DNA of 64,000 nt from Flaccisagitta enflata (GCA_965153355.1 OZ231127.1:61752001-61816000); one strand, 5' to 3'. Positions 42,050-59,000 are shown, counted from the stretch's first letter. Notes: a model not told the origin generated them from the sequence alone. Program-made: numbers and translations.

Positions 42050-42580
42050 ATGACAGAAACTGAGAAAGAAAATAAAGATGCGTACAGTATGGACACCCCG
42101 GCCCTGGCCTGGGTTACTCCAAAGTTTTACTAGCAATGACATCAGCAAACCCATCTCGAATTCAAGTATTCAATCATTTTGCGCAGTCATCCACCGCCAA
42201 ACAAAAACTGTTTTCCCAAAGGACTCAGTGACGATAGCGATGAATAATCGAAGCCAGGGGATAAGGTTGCGTTTGCGCAACGAATTCTGCGTCCGTTTTT
42301 CAGTCATACAGTTGAATCACGCAATATCAGACGCCAAGGGACTAACTTATTTTACAGTTTATATATCATGGATGGATTACTGTTATCACCCTTGACAGAA
42401 TATAAAAAAAAGTTCAAAAAGGAAAACAATTTTCTAACTTTTAGGTCCGTTACAGCGCGGTGTGACTGTAACACCTCTCAGTGAAAGGCTCTCACATAGC
42501 CAGGCAAATTTGAAAAAAAGCTCTGCTTGGCGACAATTTGAATATTTTTTCTTGCTAATGGTCACTGAATTCAGTAAGGT
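42050..42580. other. Unassigned stretch between elements
   Basis: A 105-codon open frame (42078-42395, plus) includes DSVTIAMNNRSQGIRLRLRN but shows no recognisable domain or splice context. Left unassigned. Confidence 0.4.
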
Positions 42581-42586
42581 CCATTT

Positions 42587-42790
42587 ATAGTTGCGGACAC
42601 GCAATTCTATAAGAGGCTTGGTCCGTCCGTACGTCCATCCAGCTATCCGTCAGCACACGTTGTTAAGTGGGAAAACAAATGTTTTAGAAGCTTTTTGTGT
42701 ACATTTGTATGTGTCTGTGTATGGTTGTGGCTGGGGGTTGGCTGCCCCTGTCCACCCATCCACAACAATGTTGTGACCCCGCATCACTTT
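42587..42790 (+). mobile_element. Family-A subtype, first of three head-to-tail
   Basis: TATAGTTGCGGACACGCAATTCTATAAGAGG and GTCCGTCCGTACGTCC, ending CACCCATCCACAACAATG near GACCCCGCATCACTT. The GGCCTTGTT end is lacking. Confidence 0.65.
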
Positions 42791-42991
42791 TTAGTTGCGG
42801 ACACGCAATTCTATAAGAGGCTTTGTCCGTTTGTTGGTCCATTGGTCCGTAATGATGGAGTCGAAAAATAGAAAAACAAGCATTTCCGACATTTTTTTTG
42901 TATGTTGTGTAAGTAGGGGTTGGGTTGTGGATGGGGGTTGGACGCCCCTACCCACCCGCCTTCAACGACATTGCGACCCACCTCACTTGTT
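42791..42991 (+). mobile_element. Family-A subtype, second of three head-to-tail
   Basis: TTTTTAGTTGCGGACACGCA, GGCTTTGTCCGTTTGTTGG and GTTGGACGCCCCTACCC, ending CATTGCGACCCACCTCACTTG. The next element follows at once. Confidence 0.65.
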
Positions 42992-43090
42992 TTTAGTCGC
43001 GTGCACGCGACTCTACAACCCGCTCAGTCCGTCCGTCTGTCGGTCCGTCGCACTAAGGGCCACGGATTGCGCTAGATGGCTCCTTGGGTA
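42992..43090 (+). mobile_element. Family-B 5' end, third of three head-to-tail
   Basis: TTTTTAGTCGCGTGCACGCGACTCTACAACCC and GTCCGTCCGTCTGTCGGTCC. No 3' end recognised before the right duplication arm starts at 43264. Confidence 0.65.
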
Positions 43091-43263
43091 TTTGGGTGAA
43101 AATTTTCATCTCTGCTATATGGCTGAAACTAAGTAGAATGGTCATGGTAGCATTTGAGCATATATTGCTGGTCCATTTAACAGGTTTTATGGCAATTTGG
43201 AGTGGAAAAAAGCGACCTAAATGGACACTACTACAAAAAGTGCTAAATGTCAATATAATTTAC

Positions 43264-44160
43264 GCCCACGAGTTTCAACTGGCACTGTCTATGAGCGTCT
43301 ATCTGACTGACGACTTGTGGTGAAAGAAAGTTGGCCGATTGGAAAATAGGAAGGCGATCGTCTCGTTTATTCCATAAAAAATTTCAACAACTGAAGAGAG
43401 GGGGAAAAATGAAAGGGAAAGGTGGGCGTTAATTGTGATCAGCAAACGCAAAAGATAACATGAAATCGAGATAGGACACAATAAAGGACAGAAACAGCAC
43501 ATGACAACATGTTCATCTTCTTCAGAGCCCATGCCACCTGATAATACCTGCCCCTGCCCCGGCCCATCCCATTGAATTCATCCATATCATCCCTATAGCA
43601 AGCTGATCGGACAAGCGATAAAAACCATACTAAAATCCGGCGATAAAAATGCAAAGGGGCAAAAGACAAAAATAACAGACCGAAAGACAAGATAAAAACA
43701 ACGCTAATAAAAGCAGAAACACGTCTATAAAACTTACTTTTAGGCCCACTTTCGTTGGTTTCAACCCACAGTCTGTCGATGTCAAGTAACGTTAATTGTC
43801 CGTTCATTAGTTTATCTACAATAAAAAAGTGAAGATTGTTAAGTAGTGAATTCCAAGGGCGCATTCAAACGATCATAAAAATCAATCAATCACTTTAAGA
43901 AGCGATGCCGTAATTAAATAAAATCAATCAATCCAAAAATTCTGGATAATCTGAACAGTTACATATATTTGCCTCGTAAGTAAAAACAAAATGGCACAAA
44001 ATCAGGCGCAGCATATAGTTGCAATAGCGTTCAATAAAAAATGGCAAGAAACAAAAGACACGGGCATCGAATAGTAGAGAAGGAGAAAAAAGCCAAAAGC
44101 ACGCAAAAGAGACAGAAGGCACACACACCTAAGCGACGGACAGACATACATTTCTAACAT
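43264..44160 (-). repeat. Large inverted duplication, right arm, block 1
   Basis: Mirror of 21212-22118. It keeps an intact version of the small exon that is broken in the left arm. Confidence 0.93.
43738..43815 (-). CDS. Candidate exon of an unidentified protein
   Basis: A 78-bp open segment with acceptor TGTAG| and donor |GTAAGT encodes KLMNGQLTLLDIDRLWVETN then ESGPK. The frame is intact here and broken by indels in the mirror copy at 21564-21639, and the splice sites are kept in both. I do not recognise the protein and cannot join it in phase to a neighbour with confidence. Confidence 0.45.
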
Positions 44161-44320
44161 TCTGCCCCATTTTTGGAATTTCACGAATTTCAAAAATCCG
44201 ACACCTAGTTTCCAGTCGGGGAAACCCTACTAAAAAACCGATACTACCTTCCTTAAAAAAAATTTACATAGACACAACCCCCGCCCCTCCCCCCCGTCCA
44301 CCGCCTCTTACATCCCCACC

Positions 44321-44453
44321 CTAACTATCAACAGATCGACGACTGCACGAATGATGATTCCCGTCCGGAAAGGATCCACCACCAACAAGTACACAGCGAT
44401 CAATGGCCGACGTGGATGGAGACGAGGCGGCGACGAGGAGGTTGAGCGCCGTT
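44321..44453 (-). CDS. Possible terminal exon, unidentified
   Basis: From acceptor TTTTCAG| at 44454 an open frame runs TALNLLVAASSPSTSAIDRC, VLVGGGSFPDGNHHSCSRRS and VDS to TAG at 44321. Codon composition is coding-like. It could be the end of the coiled-coil gene upstream on the same strand; no phase proof is available. Confidence 0.22.
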
Positions 44454-45192
44454 CTGAAAAGTTAAAAGGGAAGGGGGAAGAAGGAACAGATAGGGCACTC
44501 CAAGCCTGGGATTTGACTTGAGAGTGGAAAAAGATAAGTGGGGCATACTACTAAAACATGTCATACGAAAGTATTCGTAATAATGATAAAAAAGACTATG
44601 TCTAAAACAAACACAACAAAATGTACATGTTCCAAAGAACCAAACAAAACAAGACAAAATTAAATAAATTACTAACTATATAATAAAAACAGAATCTGTT
44701 AAATGAAAGAAAAATTGGTAAGCATCATGGAGGCGACCACATCACCTGCGCCTACTCCATTACAGAGACGAGCGGGTCATTCCGGCTCCAACATCTCGTC
44801 AGCTCGTGGGCGAAGGGCGATGAGTGATGTCGTCAACGACGGCCGCATCGAAAGGCGCAGGTGGTGCAGCCGTCTGAGTGAATCCTCCCCGAAGGGAAGA
44901 AGAAGAAAGAGAAAGAACAGGGGCAGATTGATTAGTAAGGTTCTTATCGTACACAGATTCAAATTTACAACAAAACTCAACCTCAACCCTTTAAACCATG
45001 AAACACGCCAGGCGTTTTCGCCCAGGCCCAGGCGGGCGTCATTCCCCACGCCCGGTAGCGCCCCCGACTTGGCCGGCCTGTCCATCGATGGGATGAGGAT
45101 GCTACGGTGGAATACGATCCTCAGCGAATGGCGGCGCTCTCCACGCCATGTTGCAAATTGTGATTAAATTGAACAGCAACTGGGCGTGGCAC

Positions 45193-50739
<5,547 letters not shown>

Positions 50740-50754
50740 CTTTATGCAAATGAG

Positions 50755-50756
<2 letters not shown>

Positions 50757-50846
<90 letters not shown>

Positions 50847-50985
50847 CGAGAGAGCGAGAGGGAGTGTGATAGCGAGAGAGCGAGAGAGAATGTGAGAGCG
50901 AGATAGCGAGTAGCGAGAGCGAGAGAGCGAGAGCGAGAGCGAGAGAGCGAGAGCGAGAGAGCGTGAGCAAGAGAGCGAGAGAGAG
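50757..50985. repeat. (GA)n then GAGAGCGA array
   Basis: A GA run of about 80 bp grades into GAGAGCGAGAGA units. It lies just upstream of, on the sense strand of, a minus-strand exon. Confidence 0.96.
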
Positions 50986-51132
50986 ATCTTTTTCGATTAA
51001 ACATAGCTAGCATTTGGATCCTTGGCAGTTGTTTCATGCTAGTGAGTGAAAATCTTGAGTATTGAGATTGAGGTAGAAAAAGAAATTAATAATTTAATAA
51101 ATATCGTCATCTGGCCATCGCCCATCAGTAGC

Positions 51133-51787
51133 TTGTACCTAAATGACTAAAAGCAATAAAATCAGTATTCTACAAGTAGTTCTTGTTGTGGCGCTCTCTT
51201 GCAGTCTTGGGCTTCTAATGACATCAATTTTGGTCTGAAAAATTTGCATCTTGCTGTCCGCACCTTACCTTGAATTTTCCTTCAGCCTGTAGGAAACCAA
51301 ACATTTCAAAGTGCTTAAATCTCTGTTTTGACTGCAGATTTGAAATCTGCAGAAAAAACTGTTAATTGAAAGTGCTTTCCTTTTTTCAATATTCCTTCGG
51401 GATCATAGTCAAAATTCATCTTAAAGATATAAAAAAAGGTAAGTTTGTCTATTTTACATATAAATAAAAGAAAAGGGTAAGTTTTGCAAACTTTGACGCT
51501 TATTTTGAGCACCTTCCTGTTGGAATATTGAGAAAAGGAAAGCACTTTCAATTAACAGTTTTTTCTGCAGATTCCAAATCTGCAGACAAAACAGAGACTT
51601 AAGCACTTTGAAATTTTTGATTTCCCATAGGCTGAAGGAAAATCTAAGGTAAGGCGCGGACAGCAAGATGCAATTTTTTCAATCCAAAATTGATGTCATT
51701 GGAAGCCCAAGACAGCCCCACAATAAGAACTACTTGTAGAATTCTGATTTTATTGTTTATTGTCATTTCGGTACAAGATACTGGCGT
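51133..51787. repeat. Long palindrome (arms ~250 bp, centre near 51460)
   Basis: 51133-51385 mirrors 51540-51787: CTACAAGTAGTTCTTGTTGT with its complement, CAGCAAGATGCA/TTGCATCTTGCTG, and CTGCAGAAAAAACTGTTAAT with its complement. The outer border CTACAAGTAGT is itself a palindrome and is where homology with the distant arm (57392) ends. Confidence 0.88.
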
Positions 51788-52269
51788 GTTCAAGAATTGC
51801 ATAAAATTGATTGAACATGCTCTGCAGATGTTTGGGCACGGGTTACCATATGTATAACAAGGGGAAACCCTCGTTGGGCATTTTTGAGCCACCCCTGGAC
51901 TGCCCGTCGCACTGAAAGATGACCACCGAAGGCCAAAAAAGGCCAAAATTGATTTCTCACCGCCCACTTTAGAAAAATGCAAAAGCAGTTGAATTTTTAT
52001 CATCAAGCATAGTTTTTGGGCTCGTTGGACACAAAAAACATAAAGGTAGGTAGTCAGGTGGGTAGTTGGGTGGGGTGACCCATGGGGTGGGGGTAAGGTG
52101 GCCAAATTGGCCAAAAATCACCCCCTGATGGAGGTGGTTGTAAAAAATGACGAAAATCAAAATTGTCGATTTTTTTGTCAAAAATACATCCCATTTAGTG
52201 GGATTCTGCAAAAAAATTGGTATTAAATCACCCCCTGAAAAAATGGCCTAAATGAAAATTTGGGGGTTG

Positions 52270-53415
52270 TTGTAATTTTTGCTGGCTGAATACCTTAACT
52301 TTGTTTGCTTATAGCTTCTAAACGCTTTAATTCCCAAAAATCTGGTTGGTCTCATCTGAAAGATCTTTTGAAAAGCTTTCAGAAGCTCATGAATTTTAAT
52401 CAATTTGATTCAGAAATGGCGGTACAGTGATCTCCCAAAGTACAGTAAAAAATCATAATTTGGCATCAATTGACCCATCAACTTTGCTGGCTTATAACTT
52501 TTTATTGTTAAAAGCTAGTAACACGCGGTTTGTCTCATCTGAAAGATCTTTTGAAAAGCTTTCAGAAGCTCATGAATTTTAATTGATTTGGGTCAAAAAC
52601 GGCTGTACAGTAATCTCCTAAAGTATAGTGTAAAATCGAACATTTTTATCATTTTACCTGTAAACTTTGTTGGCTTATAACTTTTTATCGGTAAAAGCTA
52701 GTAAAACGCGGTTGGTCTCATCTGAAAGATCTTTTGAAAAGCTTTCAGAAGCTTATGAATTTTAATTGATTTGGTTCAAAAACGGCTGTACAGTGATCTC
52801 CCAAAGAACAGTGTAAAATACGTCCCATGAAGCACCCCAAACTTCAACTATGGCTTTCACCAATCTTACCACAGTTGAGGCTTGGTAAAAGAATATTCCA
52901 TGCAAAATTTTGGGCCTCTCAGATAGCAGGAACCTTCGTTAGGGTGAGGTTGAAGTTTGCATTGAATTAACATTGGAATCAGTATTTCTATTATGCAAAT
53001 TTTGTCTCTGCCATAAATTTCTATGGAAACTTCATGGTCACCCTAACGAAGGTTCCCCCTATCCCAGAGGCCTGAAAATTTGCATGAGATATTTTTTTAC
53101 CAAGCCTCGTCTATGGTAAGATTAGTGAGAGCCAGTGTTTAACTTTGGGGCGTTTCAATTGACGTAGTGTACAATCGAACATTTTTATCATTTTACCTGT
53201 AAACTTTGTTGGCTTATAACTTTTTTTTGTTTGGAGTTAAAAAAATGCTGTCGCTCTCATTTGAAACATCTGTCAAAAAACTTTCAGAGCCTTATAAACT
53301 TTAATGGATTTGGTTAAAAAACTGTGTTACGGTGATCTCCCAAAGTACAGTTAAAAAATTGAATTTAGTCATCATTTAACCTGTCAGCTTTGTTGTCTTT
53401 TAATTGCTAAAAGCT
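52270..53415. repeat. ~180-bp tandem repeats in left arm
   Basis: Units start near 52311, 52494, 52673, 53214 and 53394. They share TTATAACTTTTTATNGNTAA, AAGCTAGTAAAACGCGGTTG, GTCTCATCTGAAAGATCTTT and GTACAGTGATCTCCCAAAG. Spacing is 179-183 bp apart from the interval holding the 346-bp insertion. Confidence 0.9.
52820..53165. mobile_element. MITE with ~25-bp inverted ends and 10-bp target duplication
   Basis: The ends ACGTCCCATGAAGCACCCCA and, reversed, ACGTCAATTGAAACGCCCCA continue as longer mirrored arms (CACCCTAACGAAGGTTCC and its complement). The flanks AGTGTAAAAT (52810-52819) and AGTGTACAAT (53166-53175) are a 10-bp duplication with one mismatch. The other arm has the unoccupied site GTGTAAAATCGAAC. 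The 9-10 bp duplication suggests a Mutator-like source. 346 bp, non-coding. Confidence 0.88.
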
Positions 53416-53424
53416 AGTAAATTG

Positions 53425-53700
53425 GCCCCCAAATCGGCCATATCAAACCTCAAATCAGCCCTATCAGACCTCAAATCAACCCTCTCAGACCCCAGAGCAG
53501 CCCTCTCATGCCTCAAATCAACCGTCTCACACCCCAAATCAGCCCTTTCAGTCCCTCTATACCTAAATTCAGCCATTCTAGGCCTCAAAACTGCCCTCCC
53601 AGACCTCAAATCAGCCATCTTAGGCCCCAAAACCTCCCTCTCAGACCTCAGATCAGCCCTATCAGACCTCAAAGCAGTCCTCTCTAGGCCATACAGGTCG
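53425..53700. repeat. Minisatellite CCTCAAATCAGCCCTCTCAGA (~22 bp), forward
   Basis: About twelve units between the arms of the second inverted duplication. Confidence 0.93.
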
Positions 53701-53764
53701 CCCAAGGGCAATATGTGGTCAGCGATACTCGTTGCCCTGCTTTGCTTGGTTGTAAATTTGAATG

Positions 53765-54015
53765 AGAGGCAGGGCAGCGGCCCCGAAGGGGACGAAGTCC
53801 TGTAGAACAGGGGACTTTTGTTCGTTTGTTTGTCGTCCGTCCATCCGTCCGTCCATCCGCCCCCCCCGGCCCTCTCAGGCCTGAAATCTGACCTCTCAGG
53901 CCTAAAATCTGCCCTCTCAGGCATGTAATCTGCCCTTTTGGGCAGCGGCCCCGGAGGGACCGATGACCTATGATTCCACATAGAGCAATTTTCTCTGGTT
54001 TCCGTCCGTCCGTCC
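53765..54015 (+). mobile_element. Paired element starts with CGGCCCC, hairpin and GTCC tract
   Basis: GGCAGCGGCCCCGAAGGGGA, then GAAGTCCTGTAGAACAGGGG, ACTTTTG, (GTTT/GTCC)n. A second start is GGCAGCGGCCCCGGAGGGAC, CTATGATTCCACATAG, GTCCGTCCGTCC at 53941-54015. Inverted copies follow at 54410-54475 and 54900-55015. Confidence 0.6.
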
Positions 54016-54019
54016 CCCC

Positions 54020-54410
54020 CTCCCCCAAGCCTCAAATAAAGCCTTTCAGACCCCAAATCAGGCCTTTTCAACTCCAAATCAGACCTTTCTGACCCCAAAT
54101 TAGGCTTCTCAGACCTCAAATCAGGCCTCCCAGACCCCAAATCAGGCCTCTCAGACCCCAAATCAGGCCTCCCAGACCCCAGATCAGGCTTCTCAGACCC
54201 CAAATTAAGCCTTTCAGATCCAAATCAGGCCTCAGACTCCATGTCAGGCTTTTCAGACCCCAAATTAGACCCCTTAGATCCAAATAAGTCCTTTCAGACC
54301 CCAAATCAAGCCTCTCAGAGCCAAAACCACGCCTCTCACAACTTATATCAGACCTTTCAGAGCCAAAATTAGGCCTCTCAGCCCTCCAAACCAGCTTCTC
54401 AAACCATAGA
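54020..54410. repeat. Minisatellite CAGACCCCAAATCAGGCCTCT (~20-21 bp), forward
   Basis: About nineteen units. Confidence 0.92.
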
Positions 54411-54534
54411 AAATTGTCCTATGTGGAATCATAGATCATCGGCCCCTCCGGGGCCGCTGCCCCTCTCATAATCTCATTCCCACATACACTAATTTAGGGG
54501 CATCGGGTACCGCTGACCATGTAACGCTTTTGCG

Positions 54535-54910
54535 ACTATTAGGCCTTGAATCTGATATGGCAGATTTTAGGCCTGTGAAGGCAGATTTTAGGCCTAATAG
54601 GGCAGATTTTAGGCCTGAGAGGGCAGGTTTTAGGCCTGAGAGGGCAGGTTTCAGGCCCGAAAGGCCAATGTCAGGCCTGAGAGGGCGGATTCAAGGCCTG
54701 AGAGGGCAGATTTAAGGCCTGAGAGGGCAGATTTTAGGCCTAAGAGGGCAGGTTTCAAGTCTGAAAGGGCAAATTTCAGGCCTGAGATCATGAGAGGGCA
54801 GATTCAAGGCTTGAAAGGGCAGATTCAAGGCCTGAGAGGGCAGATTTCAGGCCTAAGAAGGCAGATTTTAGGCCTGAGAGGGCGGATTTCAGGCCTGAGA
54901 GGGCCTAGGG
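54535..54910. repeat. Minisatellite GGCCTGAGAGGGCAGATTTTA (~21 bp), reverse orientation
   Basis: About seventeen units, oriented opposite to the preceding blocks. Confidence 0.93.
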
Positions 54911-55018
54911 GGGACGAATGAACGGACAGACGGACGGACAGACGGACGAACAAACGAACGAACGAAAGTCCCCTGTGTTCTACAGGACTTCGTCTCCTTT
55001 GGGGCCGCTGCCCAAAAA
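54905..55018 (-). mobile_element. Inverted copy of the CGGCCCC/hairpin element start
   Basis: Minus strand: GGGCAGCGGCCCCAAAGGAG, ACGAAGTCCTGTAGAACACAGGGGACTTTCG, (GTTC)n, (GTCC)n. Confidence 0.6.
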
Positions 55019-55019
55019 G

Positions 55020-55330
55020 ACAGCCTCTTGTGCCTTAAATCAGCCCTCTCACACCTCAAAGCAGCCCTTCTAGACCTCAAATCAGCCATCTTTGGCCTCA
55101 AATCAGCCCTCTCAGGCCTCAAGTTGCCTTTCCAGGTCTCTAATCCACCCTCTTAAACCTTAACCAGTCTGTCCAGGACTCCCATATGCCCTCTCAGGCC
55201 TCAAATTAGGGTTGGTTTGAGGTCTGAGAGTACTTATCTAAGGCCCAAGAGGCATGTTTTGAGGACGAGGAGGGCAGATTTGCTGCTAGAGGCCTGATTA
55301 GAGGCCTGAGAGGCCTGATAGGGGGGACAA
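55020..55330. repeat. Minisatellite block, forward then reverse
   Basis: CCTCAAATCAGCCCTCTCAG units to about 55205, then GAGGCCTGAGAGG-type units in reverse. Confidence 0.85.
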
Positions 55331-55439
55331 ACAAATGAACAAATAAATTGACAGACAAAGACAAGCTAACAAAAGTCCCCCTGCCGCTGCAGATGATCCA
55401 AGGATGCATCTAAAGTTAGAATCAGATTTTGAAAAAAGG

Positions 55440-56030
55440 TGGTGGTGGTGGTTGGATATTGCTCATATTTTACTAGTCAAAACTCATTTCATTTGTTAAC
55501 AGATTCACACAAAAATTGATGATGAAGATAAAAATCTTAAAAAATCCTTTAAAAAGGGGCCAATTTGGTATCTTTGGCTTTATTCATTCAAAAGCTCTAA
55601 GCAAAACAAGTGAAACTTTTGAAAACTTGGAAACTTCATTAGCCTAAGAAAACGTCCAAAATCCCCATAAAATTGTTCCTGTTTGACAAGTTATTATTTA
55701 ATTATTTTTGAGCGGATTTACAAAAAATCGGTGACAGTTGGAAAGATCTCGAAAAGATCTTTTAAATGAGACCAATCTGGCATTTCCACCTCAATTCGTT
55801 CAAAATTTACAGACAAAACAAGGTTGATTGTCCAACAAATAGAAAAATTCAACAACCTGTACCTTGTGGAGGTATGAAATGTGAATATTTCAAAAATATC
55901 CCAACCAATTTTTCCGTATTTGGTTAGGATTTGCTCAGAAATACAAATATAATGAAAAAAAATAGTCACCAGGCTTAAACATTTTTAAAAAGTTATACCA
56001 GCTTCAAAGACCCCGTTTATTGAAAGATCT
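55440..56030. other. Diverged relatives of the 180-bp repeat
   Basis: GGAAAGATCTCGAAAAGATC, TTTAAATGAGACCAATCTGG and ACAAAACAAGG blocks recall the 180-bp unit. No coding evidence. Confidence 0.5.
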
Positions 56031-56034
56031 TGAG

Positions 56035-57392
56035 ACCAACCGCATTTTACTATCTTTTAGCGATTAAAAGACAACAAAGCTGACAGGTTAAATGATGACT
56101 AAATTCAATTTTTTAACTGTACTTTGGGAGATCACCGTAACACAGTTTTTTAACCAAATCCAATAAAATTCATAAGGCTCTGAAAGTTTTTTTACAGATG
56201 TTTCAAATGAGAGCAACCGCATTTTATTAACTCCAAACAAAAAAAAGTTATAAGCCAACAAAGTTTACAGGTGAAATGATAAAAATGTTCGATTTTACAC
56301 TGTTCTTTGGGAGATCACTGTACAGCCGTTTTTGAACCAAATCAATTAAAATTCATAAGCTTCTGAAAGCTTTTCAAAAGATCTTTCAGATGAGACCAAC
56401 CGCGTTTTACTAGCTTTTACCGATAAAAAGTTATAAGCCAAACAAAGTTTACAGGCAAATGATAAAATGTCTGATTTTACACTCATACTTCTAGGAGATT
56501 ACTGTACAGCTGCTTTGACCCAAATCAATTAAAATTTATGAGCTTCTGAAAGCTTTTCAAAAGATCTTTCAGATGAGACAAACCGCGTGTTACTAGCTTT
56601 TAACAATAAAAAGTTATAAGCCAACAAAGTTGATGGGTCAAATGATGCCAAATTATGATTTTTTACTGTACTTTGGGAGATCACTGTACTGCCATTTCTG
56701 AATCAAATTGATTAAAATTCATGAGCTTCTGGAAGCTTTTTGAAAGATCTTTCAGATGAGACCAACCAGATTTTGATTTTTGGGAATTAAAGCGTTTAGA
56801 AGCTATAAGCAAACAAAGTTAAGGTATTCAGCCAGCAAATATTACAACAACCCCCAAATGGTCATTTAGGCTATTTTTGGTCCAAAAACCCAAATAATAC
56901 CATTTTTTTTGCAGAATCCCACTAAATGGGATGTATTTTTGACAAAAAAATCAACAATTTTGATTTTCGTCATTTTTTACAACCACCTCCATCAGGGGGT
57001 GATTTTTGGCCAATTTGGCCACCTTACCCCCACCCCATGGGTCACCCCACCCAACTACCCACCTGACTACCTACCTTTATGTTTTTTGTGTCCAACGAGC
57101 CCAAAAAATATGCTTGATGATAAAAATTCAACTGCTTTTGCATTTTTCTAAAGTGGGCGGTGAGAAATCAATTTTGGCCTTTTTTGGCCTTCGGTGGTCA
57201 TCTTTCAGTGCGACGGGCAGTCCAGGGGTGGCTCAAAAATGCCCAACGAGGGTTTCCCCTTGTTATACATATGGTAACCCGTGCCCAAACATCTGCAGAG
57301 CATGTTCAATCAATTTTATGCAATTCTTGAACACGCCAGTATCTTGTACCGAAATGACAATAAACAATAAAATCAGAATTCTACAAGTAGTA
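56035..57392 (-). repeat. Second inverted duplication, right arm (with ~180-bp repeats)
   Basis: Mirror of 51745-53420. Homology stops at CTACAAGTAGT; beyond it (57393 on) the sequence is unrelated to the left side. Confidence 0.93.
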
Positions 57393-57394
57393 TT

Positions 57395-58080
57395 GGGCGC
57401 ATCGCCTTTGTTTATTACTATCCATTATTCACGATCAAACACTTCCATTGCCATCAAACCTAGCACTGCCACCAGGTCACTACGCGCTACAACCACCCAC
57501 ACATCTGGCTTCTAGCAACCGTGTTATCCAGTCATCCACACACTTCGGTTACTTTAATATCACTGCTATCTGGCTCGGGAAATACATGCCACACTTATGT
57601 GGGCATTGACATCGCACTGGTCATTCGGTTTATTAATTTAGTCTTAAGAACAAAATAAAGATGCGATATATCTTGTCATATGAACAAAGAGCTGTCAGAG
57701 GAATGTAGAAGGACAACAAACCATAACAACAATAACAACAACAACAACAATAACAACAACAACAATAAACAATAACAATAAATAACAACAATAACAATAA
57801 CAATAACAACGACATTCCGACGGAATTGACTTTCCTTCACAAAGAAGCAAAAATGCTGTCAAGAATGACGATTTTACTTGATTTCACTTTGTTTTATTAC
57901 TGCTGACATAATAAGATCGAATGGCTGTACAACGCGTTACAGCGTGAACATTTACATTACTTTTCACCCGTTCCAAGGGGCGAAGATAGTGAGCGTGGGC
58001 GAGCCTTTGAATATAGCGAAGGCGTGTGAAAGGAGTGAGTGGTGAATGCCGCGAATGACCGAGCGGTCTGCTAAAACGCA
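57395..58080. other. Unassigned stretch with an AAC microsatellite
   Basis: (AACAAC/AATAAC)n occupies 57722-57810. No gene recognised. Confidence 0.6.
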
Positions 58081-58333
58081 CGTTGTCCAATGAGTAGAAA
58101 CAGGCCCAAATACTTCTACTTCGGCTCACTGACTCCTATTCGCCCCCAGCCTCTGTCAGCCCTTCCTTCTCGCGGCCCAGCACCCGGGCGATCACCAAAC
58201 GTTCAAGAGGTCGGCAGAGAGAGAGAGAGACCCAGTCATATATACAAAGAAAGAGAGAACGAAAAAAAATCAAGGAAAAAAAAAGGATAGAATGGCAGAG
58301 GAAGAATAAGGAAGAAGAAGAAAGAAGAAGAAA

Positions 58334-58403
58334 AACAAGGCTGGATACACGGCCACCAGTTGCGGACGGGTGGGCAGGGGCGGAAATGCAATTGTCCGCA
58401 ACT
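58334..58403 (-). mobile_element. Deleted family-A element (70 bp)
   Basis: Minus strand: AGTTGCGGACAATTGCATTT joined directly to CCGCCCCTGCCCACCCGTCC, GCAACTGG, GTGTATCCAGCCTTGTT. The hairpin and GTCC tract are deleted. It abuts the next copy with no spacer. Confidence 0.75.
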
Positions 58404-58543
58404 AACAAGGCTAGATACACGGCCAAAACCAGTTGCGGACGGGTGGGCAGGGGCGGAAATGTGCATTTTCACACTTTTTGACTCGTGCTGACGGACGGAC
58501 GGACGGACGGACAATGGCTCTTATAAAGTTGCGTGTCCGCAAA
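58404..58543 (-). mobile_element. Family-A hairpin element
   Basis: Minus strand: TTTGCGGACACGCAACTTTATAAGAGCC, (GTCC)n, CCCGTCCGCAACTGG, GTGTATCTAGCCTTGTT. Confidence 0.8.
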
Positions 58544-58872
58544 GAAAAGAAAGAAAATAGATATACATCGAGGGAAAGCAATTCCGCACAAAAAATGAGT
58601 TTAGATCAAAATGTCAACGTTTGGAAATCATTTGGTTATTAAACTCTCGCAGATGTTAGTTGAGTTCGCAAGGAAAAGAAATCTAGTATGTCATCAAACA
58701 GAAGAAAAAAAATAAAACAAAATGGTGTAGATACTCATCATTTCGATTTCAATATCCAATTTCCATTGACTGAAAATGAGAAATTTTATAATTCTCTCCG
58801 TACAACGAACCCAAGAAAGAGGGAAGCGTTTTCATTTAGTAACTTTAACTTATATCATACCGTGTTTTTTTA

Positions 58873-58895
58873 GTCGCGTGCTACGCGATTTCCAT
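58873..58895 (+). mobile_element. Family-B 5' stub
   Basis: TTTTTAGTCGCGTGCTACGCGATTTCC stops after the hairpin. The following ~110 bp (CATTGACTGAAAATGAGAAA, TACAACGAACCCA) repeat 58763-58860, so the stub marks a small tandem duplication of its flank. Confidence 0.6.
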
Positions 58896-59000
58896 TGACT
58901 GAAAATGAGAAATTTGAGAATTTTCTCCATACAACGAACCCATGAAAGAGGGACGCGTTTTCATTGAGTAATTTTAACTTATATAATGCCGTTTTTTTTA

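Larger units (their letters stand above)
51745..53420 (+). repeat. Second inverted duplication, left arm
   Basis: Mirror of 56035-57392. It includes ATGGGGTGGGGGTAAGGTGG with its complement, then tandem ~180-bp units. It carries a 346-bp insertion not present in the right arm. Confidence 0.93.

Noticed and set aside
51644-57515. A mirrored open frame (MANLATLPPPHGSPHPTTHL) present in both arms of the second inverted duplication
   Set aside because: The similarity is explained by the arms being copies; no domain, no splice signals, and it ends at the repeat border.
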